Source of the DNA: Nitrospirota bacterium | GTDB lineage: Bacteria > Nitrospirota > Thermodesulfovibrionia > Thermodesulfovibrionales > Dissulfurispiraceae | Length of the DNA stretch: 64,000 nucleotides | NCBI GenBank assembly: GCA_016936655.1 | Contig: JAFGXL010000001.1 | Location: forward strand, 1 to 64,000 | Direction of reading: 5' to 3' | Shown: positions 17,581 through 25,505 of the stretch, piece after piece | Layout of the letters: each line of letters starts with the position of its first letter | How positions within the stretch are numbered: the stretch's first letter is position 1 | The notes under the pieces: generated by a model | Seen by the model: only the letters and a program-made list of their open reading frames with translations | Database searches by the model: none | Told to the model about the DNA's origin: nothing | Position numbers and translations under genes: made by a program

Positions 17581-19234
17581 AGCTTATACCCAGCCTTTCC
17601 GCTATAGCCTTGTCATCAACGCTCAATCCGTCTGACATGCCGATCGGCAGTTCAGTGCTTCTGCCCATAGGAGCGAATATCTTTTTGAGTTCAACATCAG
17701 CAGCCTTGAAAACATCTACGACCCTCTCAGCAACTTTGTCGGAGTCGAGCCTTCTGTACAGTTTCGGGTCCTGTGTTGTTATGCCTCTTGGGCATTTGCC
17801 GGTATTGCATATGTTGCAGCGGTTATTCTCGTCACCGAGACAGTCTGCTGCTGCCTGCATTATGTATTTGCCTATTGATACTGCAGATGCGCCGAGCATT
17901 ATGAGCGCAGCTGCATTTGCAGCCAAGTTCCCTTTTTTGCCCACTCCGCCAGCTGCTATCAGAGGCAGTTCGTTCTGTTTGCCCTGCTTAACAAGGTCGA
18001 GATAGCACTCGCGCAGGTTGGATGCGATAGGGTGTCCCATCTTGTCCATAGATACATTGTATGCTGCTCCTGTTCCGCCATCCTCTCCATCTATCGAAAG
18101 CGCTGCTGCGTAAGGATTTCTCGCAAGATTGTTCAACACAGCGCGGGCTGTTTTTGTGCCTGATATCTTCGGATACACAGGCACTCTGAATCCCCATGCC
18201 ATTGACATTGACTGGATCATCTTTGCAACAGCCTCTTCTATCGAGTACTTTGTCTGGTGCGTTGGAGGTGATGAAAGGTCAACAAACTGAGGCACGCCCC
18301 TTATCTTTGCAATAAGCTTGAGCACCTTCTGCGCCATCAGCAGTCCGCCGTCTCCGGGCTTAGCGCCCTGTCCGTATTTAATCTCTATTGCAGCAGGGTC
18401 TTCGACCATGTGCGGCAGAGCGTGTATGATCTCATCCCATCCGAAATAGCCGGATGCTATCTGGATGATGAAGTATTTAAGGTATTTTGACCTGAGCAGA
18501 GCAGGCGGCATTCCTCCTTCACCTGAGCACATCACAACAGGCATGCCTTCTACTTCATTCAAATACGCGACTCCCATTGCGAGGCCTTCCCACATTGGCG
18601 GTGAGAGAGCGCCCACTGACATACTGCCGATCATTATCGGATATATCTCGCGCACAGGAGGGATGAAGGCTGCTGACTTGTCAACAACAAGCTTACCGTT
18701 AACCAGTTTCATCGGCAGTTTTTCAGGAGGCATTATCCTGCCAAGCAGAGTGCGTATCCGGAACTCATGACGAGCAGCATCCAGCGCAGGGTCTGTGAGC
18801 ATGGATATCCTTGTGAACTTGAGTCTGTCCAGAGTGGATATTGAGGGGTCATTTCTCCTGCCGCCTCTTTTGTATCCATCACCGCCCTTGTTCTTGTAGT
18901 GAAGAAATTTATTGTTAGGGTTGAACTCAGGAGCTATCGCCTCATTGGGGCATACAAGGCTGCACATGCCGCAGCCTGTGCAGTACCTCTCCATGTCTGT
19001 AACCTGTTCAATAGCCTGCACAACTTTGCGCGTGGAGGATGGGCCGGGCAGCGGGCCTTCAGATAAAACAGATCTCTGTACTCTGACTGTTGGAACTATC
19101 GCCTTTACAGGGCATACGGATGTGCATCTGCCGCACCGCTTGCATCTGTCATCACTCCAGCGGACTATATATGGAAATTCTTTTAATGTGAGCTGATGAT
19201 TATGATCGAGTCTTATCCCTGAAGCTGGTTCCAT
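17570..19234 (-). CDS. Glutamate synthase FMN/3Fe-4S synthase subunit with N-terminal ferredoxin domain
   Basis: A 554-residue archaeal-type synthase subunit. Two N-terminal [4Fe-4S] motifs (CKRCGRCTSVCPVKAI, CTGCGMCSLVCPNEAI; about 32-100) precede the FMN barrel, which contains GSMSVGALSPPMWEGLAMG, EIKYGQGAKPGDGGLL, SIDGEDGGTGAA and AAGGVGKKGNLAANAAALIMLGA. The 3Fe-4S ligands are in CNICNTGKCPRGITTQDP. It makes glutamate from 2-oxoglutarate and glutamine-derived ammonia. It overlaps the amidotransferase gene by 22 bases. The TGC/TGT cysteine codons are intact. Confidence 0.93.
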   Translation of the reverse strand: MEPASGIRLDHNHQLTLKEFPYIVRWSDDRCKRCGRCTSVCPVKAIVPTVRVQRSVLSEGPLPGPSSTRKVVQAIEQVTDMERYCTGCGMCSLVCPNEAIAPEFNPNNKFLHYKNKGGDGYKRGGRRNDPSISTLDRLKFTRISMLTDPALDAARHEFRIRTLLGRIMPPEKLPMKLVNGKLVVDKSAAFIPPVREIYPIMIGSMSVGALSPPMWEGLAMGVAYLNEVEGMPVVMCSGEGGMPPALLRSKYLKYFIIQIASGYFGWDEIIHALPHMVEDPAAIEIKYGQGAKPGDGGLLMAQKVLKLIAKIRGVPQFVDLSSPPTHQTKYSIEEAVAKMIQSMSMAWGFRVPVYPKISGTKTARAVLNNLARNPYAAALSIDGEDGGTGAAYNVSMDKMGHPIASNLRECYLDLVKQGKQNELPLIAAGGVGKKGNLAANAAALIMLGASAVSIGKYIMQAAADCLGDENNRCNICNTGKCPRGITTQDPKLYRRLDSDKVAERVVDVFKAADVELKKIFAPMGRSTELPIGMSDGLSVDDKAIAERLGISYVC

Positions 19235-20322
19235 ACCTGCACCTCCTCTGCCTGCGGCTTAACTATAACCATGTCGTATTTCATCGGGAATATGTCTGTT
19301 GATCTGTCCCTATGCGGCACAACCCTGTCAACGCCGCACTCTTCAGACATAAGTACGTATTTGCCTTTTGCTCCGCCCACCACTCCGGGCCTCAGCTTTT
19401 TTGAGTCCTGAAGCATGAAGCATGTGCCATCCGGAGTGAATCCGATTACGCAGTTAGGGCCGTCTATACATAGCGGACGCTGGGACTGCTTCATCAGGAG
19501 CAGGGCCTCTTTGTCATCTCTGTTGTCCATCTCCGTATTTTTGAGCGGAGTTATCACATCCTTATAGTATGTAAGCGGATATCCGAGCTGTCTTGTTGTG
19601 TAGTGGAGGATATGCGCAAAGACTTCGCTGTCGCTGTTGTATCCTGTATATCCCGGGAACTCCCTGCTTAGCAGAAATTCTCGTATCGGAACAAATGCCG
19701 TGTTTTCTCCATTGGTCATTGTGCAATAACCCTGCAGAAAGAATGGATGGCAAGCGTACAAGTATATGGCATAGTTTGTGTTCTGCCTGCCCTGTGCCAG
19801 CACTATTTTTGCTTTAATAATATCTTTATCAAGGCCGAAGAACTCTCCAACCTGCAACGGGTCGCCAACCTCTTTAAGAGATATGACATCAGGGTAGAAT
19901 GAGAATACGAATATTGATCCATCCTTTTCGCCAAGCTCTCTCAGGGCAAGGCGGGTGTTAAGCAGAAGCGTCTCCCTCTCTTGCCTAGATCTGCGCCTGA
20001 AGTGCACAGGATAGTCATATACCTTTGCGAAGTAGTGGCCTCGCGGATTGATGCCTGCAACCTGTTTTATTAAAGGACTCCAGGAGTGCATTAGCTTAAA
20101 GCCCTGGGCCTGCATGAATTCGTCGAGAATGTTTACGCTGTTCCCTGAGCATATGCCCGAGAGTATCGGAAAGTTTTTAAGCTCCTCAAATTCCCCACCG
20201 AGATCTTTAAGCACAAGGCCGAGTCCAGAACCGTCATGGCCTTCCTTCATCGTCTCGAGAGCGAGGATGTTCTCCATAGGGGAGAAATACTCATTCGATG
20301 TCATTGCCGCAAGTCTGCACAT
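19213..20322 (-). CDS. Glutamate synthase glutamine amidotransferase subunit (class II)
   Basis: A 369-residue protein corresponding to the N-terminal domain of GltB. It begins MCRLAAMTS; after removal of Met, the N-terminal Cys is the nucleophile that releases ammonia from glutamine. HSWSPLIKQVAGINPRGHYFAKVYDYPVHF and the substrate region GYNSDSEVFAHIL support the class II (Ntn) fold. It is the first gene of a three-gene minus-strand operon with the FMN and GltD-type subunits. A promoter and palindromic operator lie at 20414-20469. Confidence 0.9.
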   Translation of the reverse strand: MCRLAAMTSNEYFSPMENILALETMKEGHDGSGLGLVLKDLGGEFEELKNFPILSGICSGNSVNILDEFMQAQGFKLMHSWSPLIKQVAGINPRGHYFAKVYDYPVHFRRRSRQERETLLLNTRLALRELGEKDGSIFVFSFYPDVISLKEVGDPLQVGEFFGLDKDIIKAKIVLAQGRQNTNYAIYLYACHPFFLQGYCTMTNGENTAFVPIREFLLSREFPGYTGYNSDSEVFAHILHYTTRQLGYPLTYYKDVITPLKNTEMDNRDDKEALLLMKQSQRPLCIDGPNCVIGFTPDGTCFMLQDSKKLRPGVVGGAKGKYVLMSEECGVDRVVPHRDRSTDIFPMKYDMVIVKPQAEEVQVWNQLQG

Positions 20323-20413
20323 AAAGAGTGATCCTCACTATTTGTTAATGGGTTTTACCAAAACTGTCGGCTGTTAAGTTTAATAAAGATAAACAGCCTC
20401 ATATCCTAATTTC

Positions 20414-20433
20414 GACGGCAACCGTTTGCCGTC
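20414..20433 (-). promoter_or_regulatory. Candidate NrpR operator at the start of the glutamate synthase transcript
   Basis: GACGGCAACCGTTTGCCGTC is a palindrome with perfect eight-base arms and a four-base centre. Its core GGCAA-CCGT-TTGCC matches the sites at 20642 and 23806. It begins about seven bases after the predicted -10 box, at or just after the transcription start, where a bound repressor would block initiation. The core arms resemble the archaeal NrpR operator (GGAA-N6-TTCC). Assignment to NrpR is inferred from this likeness and from nrpR lying 5 kb away. Confidence 0.6.
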
Positions 20434-20439
20434 TGATTT

Positions 20440-20469
20440 AATATATGACTTGGGATGCCTTTTTGTCAA
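20440..20469 (-). promoter_or_regulatory. Predicted sigma-70 promoter of the glutamate synthase operon
   Basis: On the minus strand a perfect TTGACA (20464-20469) is followed after 18 bases by TATATT (20440-20445). Transcription would start near 20433, giving a leader of about 110 bases before the amidotransferase start. The rest of the 333-base divergent gap (20323-20655) holds only the two promoters and operators described here; no further gene is seen. Confidence 0.65.
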
Positions 20470-20600
20470 TAAGTATTTCTTAACCATGCGCATGAGTTAA
20501 TAACAGCGAGAGGGTTATTATTAAATAATGCACTGTAATTTAAGAGCTAATCGAGAGTATGTTTTATTTCGCTTCAGATTTCTTTTGTATTTGTCTTTAC

Positions 20601-20630
20601 TTGACAATGCTTTGTTAATTTGGCTAAAGT
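20601..20630 (+). promoter_or_regulatory. Predicted promoter of the KaiC-like/XRE/cupin regulator
   Basis: TTGACA (20601-20606) is followed after 18 bases by TAAAGT (20625-20630). Transcription would start near 20637, only about 20 bases before the ATG. Confidence 0.55.
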
Positions 20631-20641
20631 TTAAAACATAA

Positions 20642-20655
20642 GGTAACCGATTGCC
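20642..20655 (+). promoter_or_regulatory. Candidate NrpR operator before the KaiC-like/XRE/cupin regulator
   Basis: GGTAACCGATTGCC directly abuts the start codon at 20656 and lies 11 bases after the -10 box. It matches 12 of 14 bases of the site in the glutamate synthase promoter. Because it covers the region just upstream of the ATG, a protein bound there would block both transcription and early elongation. Confidence 0.55.
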
Positions 20656-21921
20656 ATGCAAAAGATAACTTCAGGCATAAATGGGCTCGACAGTCTGATC
20701 GATTCTCTCTACATTGGTGACAATGTGATCTGGGAGGTTGATGCAGGCACTTCGCATGAGCTGTTTATTAGAAGCTTCATAAAAAAATCTCTTGATGACT
20801 CCCAGAAGGTAATTTATATAAGTTTCAATAGATCGCCGCAGAGCATCATTAAAGAGTTGAGTGCTTTTATAAAACCGGAGTACTTTATATTTGTAGACTG
20901 CTTTACCGCTGGCAAAGGCAGAAACGACCCTGAGTTCCTAAAGTTTTATAATCAACCTTCGGAATTTACGCGCATAAAAATTGAAGATCCAAATAACATT
21001 GACCAATTCACGCATGCTCTGAATTCGATAGAGGATAGTCTGTTGCCTGGGGCTAGATATGTATTTGACAGCCTTACAGGCATGCAGAACCTGTGGGGCA
21101 ATGAGAATGATACATACCAGTTTTTTACCTACATGTGCCCCCGCCTGTTTGATCTCGAAACAGTCGCCTACTGGGTTCTCGAAAAAGATGCGCACAGCCA
21201 GAAGTTCAAGGCCAATCTCCGGCATATAACCCAAGTGGTTTTTGATCTCTACAGGCGAAAGGAGAATTTCTATATAAAGGCTCTGAAGCTTGCAAGACGG
21301 CCTGACCGCGAGGCATTCAGGCCTCACAAATATGCTATCGAAGATAATGACATCTTCTTTTCTCAGCCCAAAAAGGAAAATGCGACAGATATAGGAATAA
21401 GATTGAAATCTGTCAGAGCTGGCAGGGGAATAAGCCAGAAAGAGCTTGCTGACAAGGTAGGCTTGACGCCCAGCTTTATATCTCAGCTCGAGAGTAATCA
21501 GATAAGCCCATCCCTCAATTCTCTTTTACAAATATGCGGAGTATTGAATATGAGACCCGGCGAGTTGTTTGATGATGAGCCTGATGTTGATCAGCTTGAT
21601 TGGGTAACAAGGCGAGAAACTATTCTAAAACAGCAGGTTTATTCAGAAAGCGGAGTTAAGGTCTATTCAGTTGCTGGAACAAGAAGACTTTCTGTCAGGC
21701 TGGTAGAGCTGTCTCCTGATGTGTCCATAGACAGGCACTTTTTTCACCATAAATCTGAAGAGTTCGTTTATGTGATTAGTGGCAAGCTTAAAGTCTATAT
21801 GGAAGAAAAGATGGAGTGTCTGGAGTCTGGAGATGCGCTAAGCTTGAAAGATTTTGCACCCACACGTTGGGATAACAGTGATTTAGGGGCTGAGCTGCTC
21901 TTTTTATGGAGCGAAGAATAG
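20656..21921 (+). CDS. Regulator with degenerate KaiC-like domain, XRE helix-turn-helix and cupin
   Basis: A 421-residue three-domain protein. Residues about 1-225 resemble KaiC/RadA-like ATPases (SGINGLDSLID, KVIYISFNRSPQSII, Walker B-like RYVFDSLTG), but the P-loop position reads WEVDAGTSHELFIRSF and lacks GK[ST], so ATP hydrolysis is doubtful. An XRE helix-turn-helix follows (about 250-305: GRGISQKELADKVGLTPSFI, SQLESNQISPSLNSLLQI). A cupin ends it (about 335-420: VSIDRHFFHHKSEEFVYVIS), which may bind a small effector. It is divergent from the glutamate synthase operon and precedes a second synthase-like gene, so control of glutamate metabolism is likely. Its own target sites are unknown. 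Confidence 0.8.
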   Translation: MQKITSGINGLDSLIDSLYIGDNVIWEVDAGTSHELFIRSFIKKSLDDSQKVIYISFNRSPQSIIKELSAFIKPEYFIFVDCFTAGKGRNDPEFLKFYNQPSEFTRIKIEDPNNIDQFTHALNSIEDSLLPGARYVFDSLTGMQNLWGNENDTYQFFTYMCPRLFDLETVAYWVLEKDAHSQKFKANLRHITQVVFDLYRRKENFYIKALKLARRPDREAFRPHKYAIEDNDIFFSQPKKENATDIGIRLKSVRAGRGISQKELADKVGLTPSFISQLESNQISPSLNSLLQICGVLNMRPGELFDDEPDVDQLDWVTRRETILKQQVYSESGVKVYSVAGTRRLSVRLVELSPDVSIDRHFFHHKSEEFVYVISGKLKVYMEEKMECLESGDALSLKDFAPTRWDNSDLGAELLFLWSEE

Positions 21922-22044
21922 CTAACTATCAGATCATTTTTTTAATCACAGTATTAAGGAATGCTAAAAGTATTCTTCAGCTGGTTCAATAATGCTGATA
22001 TGCAGGAGGTGTTTTATAGGTAACTTTGTAAATTGATAATCAGT

Positions 22045-22059
22045 GTTAACCGCATTAAC
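22045..22059 (+). promoter_or_regulatory. Inverted repeat in the promoter region of the FMN glutamate synthase-like gene
   Basis: GTTAA-CCGCA-TTAAC lies between a possible -35 (TTGATA, 22033-22038) and the start codon at 22081. It resembles a weakened version of the GGTAACCGATTGCC operator with one base inserted. It may be a degenerate site for the same repressor or for the XRE regulator encoded just upstream. Confidence 0.3.
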
Positions 22060-22080
22060 TAATTTTATATGGAGGTTTTT

Positions 22081-23676
22081 ATGAATCTGCAAAGGCCTAA
22101 TGCAAACGATGCAACAAAGACAAGCAACCGTTCAAGAAATGTGGCTCCGATGAGCGGACTATGCACACGCTGTATTGACGGATGCCGCGGCAACTGCGAA
22201 GTCTTCAAGGCAACATTCAGGGGCAGAGAGGTTATCTATCCGGGTCCTTTTGGAGATATAACTGCAGGCGGTGACAAGGATTATCCAGTAGATTATTCAC
22301 ACTTTAATATACATGGATATGCTATGGGCGCCAAGGGGCTTCCAAAAGGCACAAAGGCATCGCCTGACACAGCTACATTTCCTAATGTGAGCACAGAGAC
22401 AGAGTATGGCTGGACAAAGAAAGTGAAGATGAAGGTTCCCATATTTACAGGTGCGCTTGGATCTACCGAGATCGCGAGGAAAAACTGGGAACACTTTGCT
22501 GTTGGAGCTGCGCTTTCAGGGGTTACATTGGTTTGCGGAGAGAATGTCTGCGGTATAGATCCAAAGCTTGAACTGAACAGCAAGAGCAAGATAGTCAAAG
22601 CGCCTGACATGGACAGGAGGATAGAGGAGTACCGCCGCTATCACCAAGGCTATGGTGAGATGCTCGTCCAGATGAATGTTGAAGACACAAGGCTTGGCGT
22701 TGCTGAATACATAATTGACAAGCATGGTATTGATACCATAGAGCTTAAATGGGGGCAGGGCGCAAAGTGTATAGGCGGAGAGATAAAGGTGAATTCTCTT
22801 GAACGTGCTCTTGAATTGCAGAGGCGCGGATATATAGTTACGCCTGATCCTTCTGATCCTGTTGTTCAGGCAGCATTTAAGGATGGAGCTATCAAAGAGT
22901 TTGAGCGCCACAGCAGGCTCGGCTTTATAGATGAAAAGTCATTTTATGCAGAAGTTAGCAGGCTTAGAAAGCTTGGGTTCAAAAGAGTCACTCTCAAGAC
23001 CGGCGCATACGGACTCAGGGAGCTCGCAATGGCGATAAAGTGGAGCTCAAAGGCCAAGATTGATCTGCTCACAATCGACGGGGCACCGGGCGGCACAGGC
23101 ATGAGCCCATGGAGAATGATGGAAGAGTGGGGTATGCCTTCACTATATCTGCATGCAGCAGCAGCAGAATTCTGCGCGATACTTGCAAAGAAGAAGCAGC
23201 GTGTTCCTGATATAGCATTTGGCGGCGGCTTCAGCAGCGAGGACGGAGTATTCAAGGCGCTTGCTCTTGGAGCTCCATTCACAAAGGCAGTATGCATGGG
23301 CCGTGCACTGATGATACCGGGCATGGTCGGAAAGAATATAGATAAATGGATAAAAGAAAATGATCTACCAAAGACAGTGAGCGAGTTTGGCACTACTGTA
23401 GAGGAGATATTCGTCAATTATGAGGATGTGAAGAATATAGTAGGCAGCAAGGAGATCAATAAAATACCTCTGGGCGCTATCGGCATATATAGCTACTCCC
23501 AGAAGATCAAGGTCGGCCTCCAGCAGCTCATGGCAGGAGCAAGGTGTTTTAATATTGAGTCCATTACCAGAAATGAGATTATGTCACTCACTGAAGAGTG
23601 TGAAAGTGTGACAGGCATTCTTTATCTGATGGATTCGTACAGAAAAGAGGCTATTAAGGTCCTTAACGCAAAGTAG
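22081..23676 (+). CDS. Stand-alone FMN-binding glutamate synthase-family protein
   Basis: A 531-residue protein related to the FMN barrel of glutamate synthase. The N-terminus has a Cys cluster (SGLCTRCIDGCRGNCEVF), possibly an iron-sulfur site. Barrel motifs are FTGALGSTEIARKNWEHFAVGA, ELKWGQGAKCIGGEI, LLTIDGAPGGTGMSPW and AFGGGFSSEDGVFKALALGA. There is no amidotransferase or GXGXG domain. An ATG at 22069 overlaps the GGAGG Shine-Dalgarno (22071-22075), so the ATG at 22081 is the start. The reaction of these solo proteins is not established. The location next to gdhA and the XRE regulator suggests nitrogen metabolism. A terminator follows at 23697. Confidence 0.82.
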   Translation: MNLQRPNANDATKTSNRSRNVAPMSGLCTRCIDGCRGNCEVFKATFRGREVIYPGPFGDITAGGDKDYPVDYSHFNIHGYAMGAKGLPKGTKASPDTATFPNVSTETEYGWTKKVKMKVPIFTGALGSTEIARKNWEHFAVGAALSGVTLVCGENVCGIDPKLELNSKSKIVKAPDMDRRIEEYRRYHQGYGEMLVQMNVEDTRLGVAEYIIDKHGIDTIELKWGQGAKCIGGEIKVNSLERALELQRRGYIVTPDPSDPVVQAAFKDGAIKEFERHSRLGFIDEKSFYAEVSRLRKLGFKRVTLKTGAYGLRELAMAIKWSSKAKIDLLTIDGAPGGTGMSPWRMMEEWGMPSLYLHAAAAEFCAILAKKKQRVPDIAFGGGFSSEDGVFKALALGAPFTKAVCMGRALMIPGMVGKNIDKWIKENDLPKTVSEFGTTVEEIFVNYEDVKNIVGSKEINKIPLGAIGIYSYSQKIKVGLQQLMAGARCFNIESITRNEIMSLTEECESVTGILYLMDSYRKEAIKVLNAK

Positions 23677-23696
23677 TTTACTGTAAGAACAATCTG

Positions 23697-23732
23697 AAGG
23701 ACATCGAAGATGTATTCGCTGTCCTTTTTTTT
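23697..23732 (+). terminator. Rho-independent terminator after the FMN glutamate synthase-like gene
   Basis: AAGGACA pairs with TGTCCTT, with an inner CGAA/TTCG pairing, and eight Ts follow. It lies 20 bases after the stop codon. Confidence 0.85.
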
Positions 23733-23765
23733 GCGTAAAAATTAAGTATTTCTAATTTTTTTATA

Positions 23766-23792
23766 TTGAATTTTCAGTAAATATGCTATTCT
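23766..23792 (+). promoter_or_regulatory. Possible gdhA promoter
   Basis: TTGAAT (23766-23771) and TATTCT (23787-23792) are separated by 15 bases, shorter than usual. If used, transcription begins near 23799, leaving a leader of about 230 bases. Confidence 0.4.
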
Positions 23793-23800
23793 ATCGTTTA

Positions 23801-23873
23801 TGTATGGTAATGGGTTGCCGTTGATCGTAAGGGATTTTCTGCGTTACTTACTGCTTCTTTAGTTATCCATACA
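23801..23873 (+). ncRNA. Structured gdhA leader
   Basis: TGTATGGTAA (23801-23810) pairs with TTATCCATACA (23863-23873) through ten pairs and one bulge, enclosing a GTAAG/CTTAC stem. The element lies at the predicted 5' end of the gdhA transcript in the 353-base gap 23677-24029. The rest of that gap is AT-rich; it holds a strong AGGAGGTG at 23942-23949 without a good start codon after it. No known riboswitch class is recognised. Confidence 0.35.
23806..23819 (+). promoter_or_regulatory. Candidate NrpR operator in the gdhA promoter
   Basis: GGTAATGGGTTGCC shares both arms (GGTAA, TTGCC) and the four-base spacing with the sites at 20417 and 20642. It lies 13 bases after the predicted -10 box. 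It overlaps the 5' arm of the structured leader. Confidence 0.55.
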
Positions 23874-24029
23874 GGAAAGACTATTTTTTTAAGCAGCTCA
23901 TTAATCAATACTTAATGAAAAGTTAAAAAAACTTAAATATCAGGAGGTGTATTCATCAGGGAATAATAACAAACTTTATTCAATATAGATAAAGCGAAGT
24001 ATAAAAAAAATAATAAAAGGGAGAGATTA

Positions 24030-25373
24030 ATGAAACACAAGAGCCTCAACGAATTTATGGATTATGTAGTAAAGCGCAACCCTGGTCAGCCGGAGTTTCA
24101 TCAGGCTGTTAATGAGGTTATGGAGAGTCTCTGGTCATTTATATCAGAAAATCCTCGTTATGCAGAGCATGGTCTGCTTGAGCGTCTTGTAGAGCCTGAA
24201 CGTGTAATAATGTTCCGCGTTTCATGGGTAGACGACCATGGCACAGTAAGAGTAAACAAAGGTTACAGAATACAGCACAATTCTGCAATAGGTCCTTACA
24301 AAGGCGGCATACGCTTCCATCCTACAGTAAATCTTTCGATACTTAAGTTCCTTGCATTCGAACAGACACTTAAAAACTCGCTAACAACTCTTCCTATGGG
24401 CGGCGGCAAGGGTGGATCAGATTTCGATCCCAAGGGATGCAGCCCTGGTGAGGTTATGCGCTTTTGCCAGGCATTCATAAGTGAACTCTTCAGACATATT
24501 GGTTCTGATACGGATGTTCCTGCTGGTGATATAGGAGTGGGAGGCCGTGAGGTAGGCTTTATGGCAGGAATGATGAAAAAGCTTTCGAATAAAGCAGACT
24601 GTGTATTTACAGGCAAGGGCTTAACATTCGGCGGATCACTTATCAGGCCTGAGGCTACCGGCTATGGTGTTGTCTATTTTGTTGACGAAATGCTTAAAAC
24701 TGCAGGACGTTCATTTGACGGAATGCGTGTATCTGTATCAGGGTCAGGCAATGTTGCCCAGTATGCAGTAGAAAAGGCGATGTCGCTCGGCGCAAAGGTT
24801 GTTACAGTGTCTGACTCAAGCGGAACAGTTGTTGATGAGGACGGATTCACTCCTGAAAAACTTGCGATTCTAATGGATGTGAAGAATGTTCATTATGGCA
24901 GAGTTAATGAGTATGCAGAAAAAGTAAAAGCCAAATTCCTGCCTGGAGTAAGACCATGGGGGGTAAAGGTTGATGTAGCATTGCCATGCGCTACCCAGAA
25001 TGAACTTGATGAAAATGATGCAGCTGCGCTTGTTAAAAACGGTGTGTTCTGTGTAGGTGAAGGAGCCAACATGCCTTCAACTGAAGGAGCAGTCAAGGTA
25101 TTTGAGCAGAACAAGATACTCTATGCACCGGGCAAAGCGAGCAACGCGGGTGGAGTTGCAACATCCGGCCTTGAAATGAGTCAGAACGCTATGCGTCTTT
25201 CATGGACAAGAGAAGAGGTGGACGCACAGCTTCTTAAAATTATGAAGGGCATACACAATACATGCCTTCAGTATGGCAAAAGACCTGACGGAAGCGTCAG
25301 CTATGTTAACGGCGCCAATGTGGGCGGTTTTGTAAAGGTCGCTGAAGCTATGATCAGCCAGGGAGTTATTTAG
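24030..25373 (+). CDS. gdhA: Glutamate dehydrogenase (hexameric, probably NADP-specific)
   Basis: A 447-residue dehydrogenase that interconverts 2-oxoglutarate plus ammonia and glutamate. The substrate site is PYKGGIRFHPTVNLSILKFL, with the catalytic Lys in PMGGGKGGSDFDPKG. The dinucleotide fold reads VSGSGNVAQYAVEKAMSLGA, followed by VTVSDSSG rather than an acidic NAD-type motif, which favours NADP. The C-terminal NAGGVATSGLEMSQNA is typical of GdhA. GGGAGAG lies before the ATG. It offers an ATP-free route beside glutamate synthase and carries its own candidate operator. Confidence 0.95.
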   Translation: MKHKSLNEFMDYVVKRNPGQPEFHQAVNEVMESLWSFISENPRYAEHGLLERLVEPERVIMFRVSWVDDHGTVRVNKGYRIQHNSAIGPYKGGIRFHPTVNLSILKFLAFEQTLKNSLTTLPMGGGKGGSDFDPKGCSPGEVMRFCQAFISELFRHIGSDTDVPAGDIGVGGREVGFMAGMMKKLSNKADCVFTGKGLTFGGSLIRPEATGYGVVYFVDEMLKTAGRSFDGMRVSVSGSGNVAQYAVEKAMSLGAKVVTVSDSSGTVVDEDGFTPEKLAILMDVKNVHYGRVNEYAEKVKAKFLPGVRPWGVKVDVALPCATQNELDENDAAALVKNGVFCVGEGANMPSTEGAVKVFEQNKILYAPGKASNAGGVATSGLEMSQNAMRLSWTREEVDAQLLKIMKGIHNTCLQYGKRPDGSVSYVNGANVGGFVKVAEAMISQGVI

Positions 25374-25460
25374 CTTTGATTTAAGGAGTTAAGCCTGCGG
25401 AAATATACAGGCGGCTGTAGCTTAAAAATAAGGCCGTTGGTTTTACAATACTGGTATAAA

Positions 25461-25491
25461 CATACGGGGGCATTTCTCATGCCCCCGTATG
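25461..25491. terminator. Perfect 13-bp hairpin between gdhA and nrpR
   Basis: CATACGGGGGCAT and ATGCCCCCGTATG form a perfect 13-pair stem around a five-base loop (TTCTC). No T-run follows on the plus strand. It ends 14 bases before the nrpR start, so it could stop read-through from gdhA, stabilise gdhA mRNA 3' ends, or affect nrpR translation. Confidence 0.5.
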
Positions 25492-25505
25492 TTACCATAT
25501 GAGGT

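Noticed and set aside
17198-17635. Plus-strand frames opposite the glutamate synthase genes
   Set aside because: They are mirror images of strongly conserved minus-strand coding sequence with no ribosome site or recognisable domain.
22069-22080. ATG at 22069 as the start of the FMN glutamate synthase-like gene
   Set aside because: It contains part of the Shine-Dalgarno of the ATG at 22081, so the later start is used.
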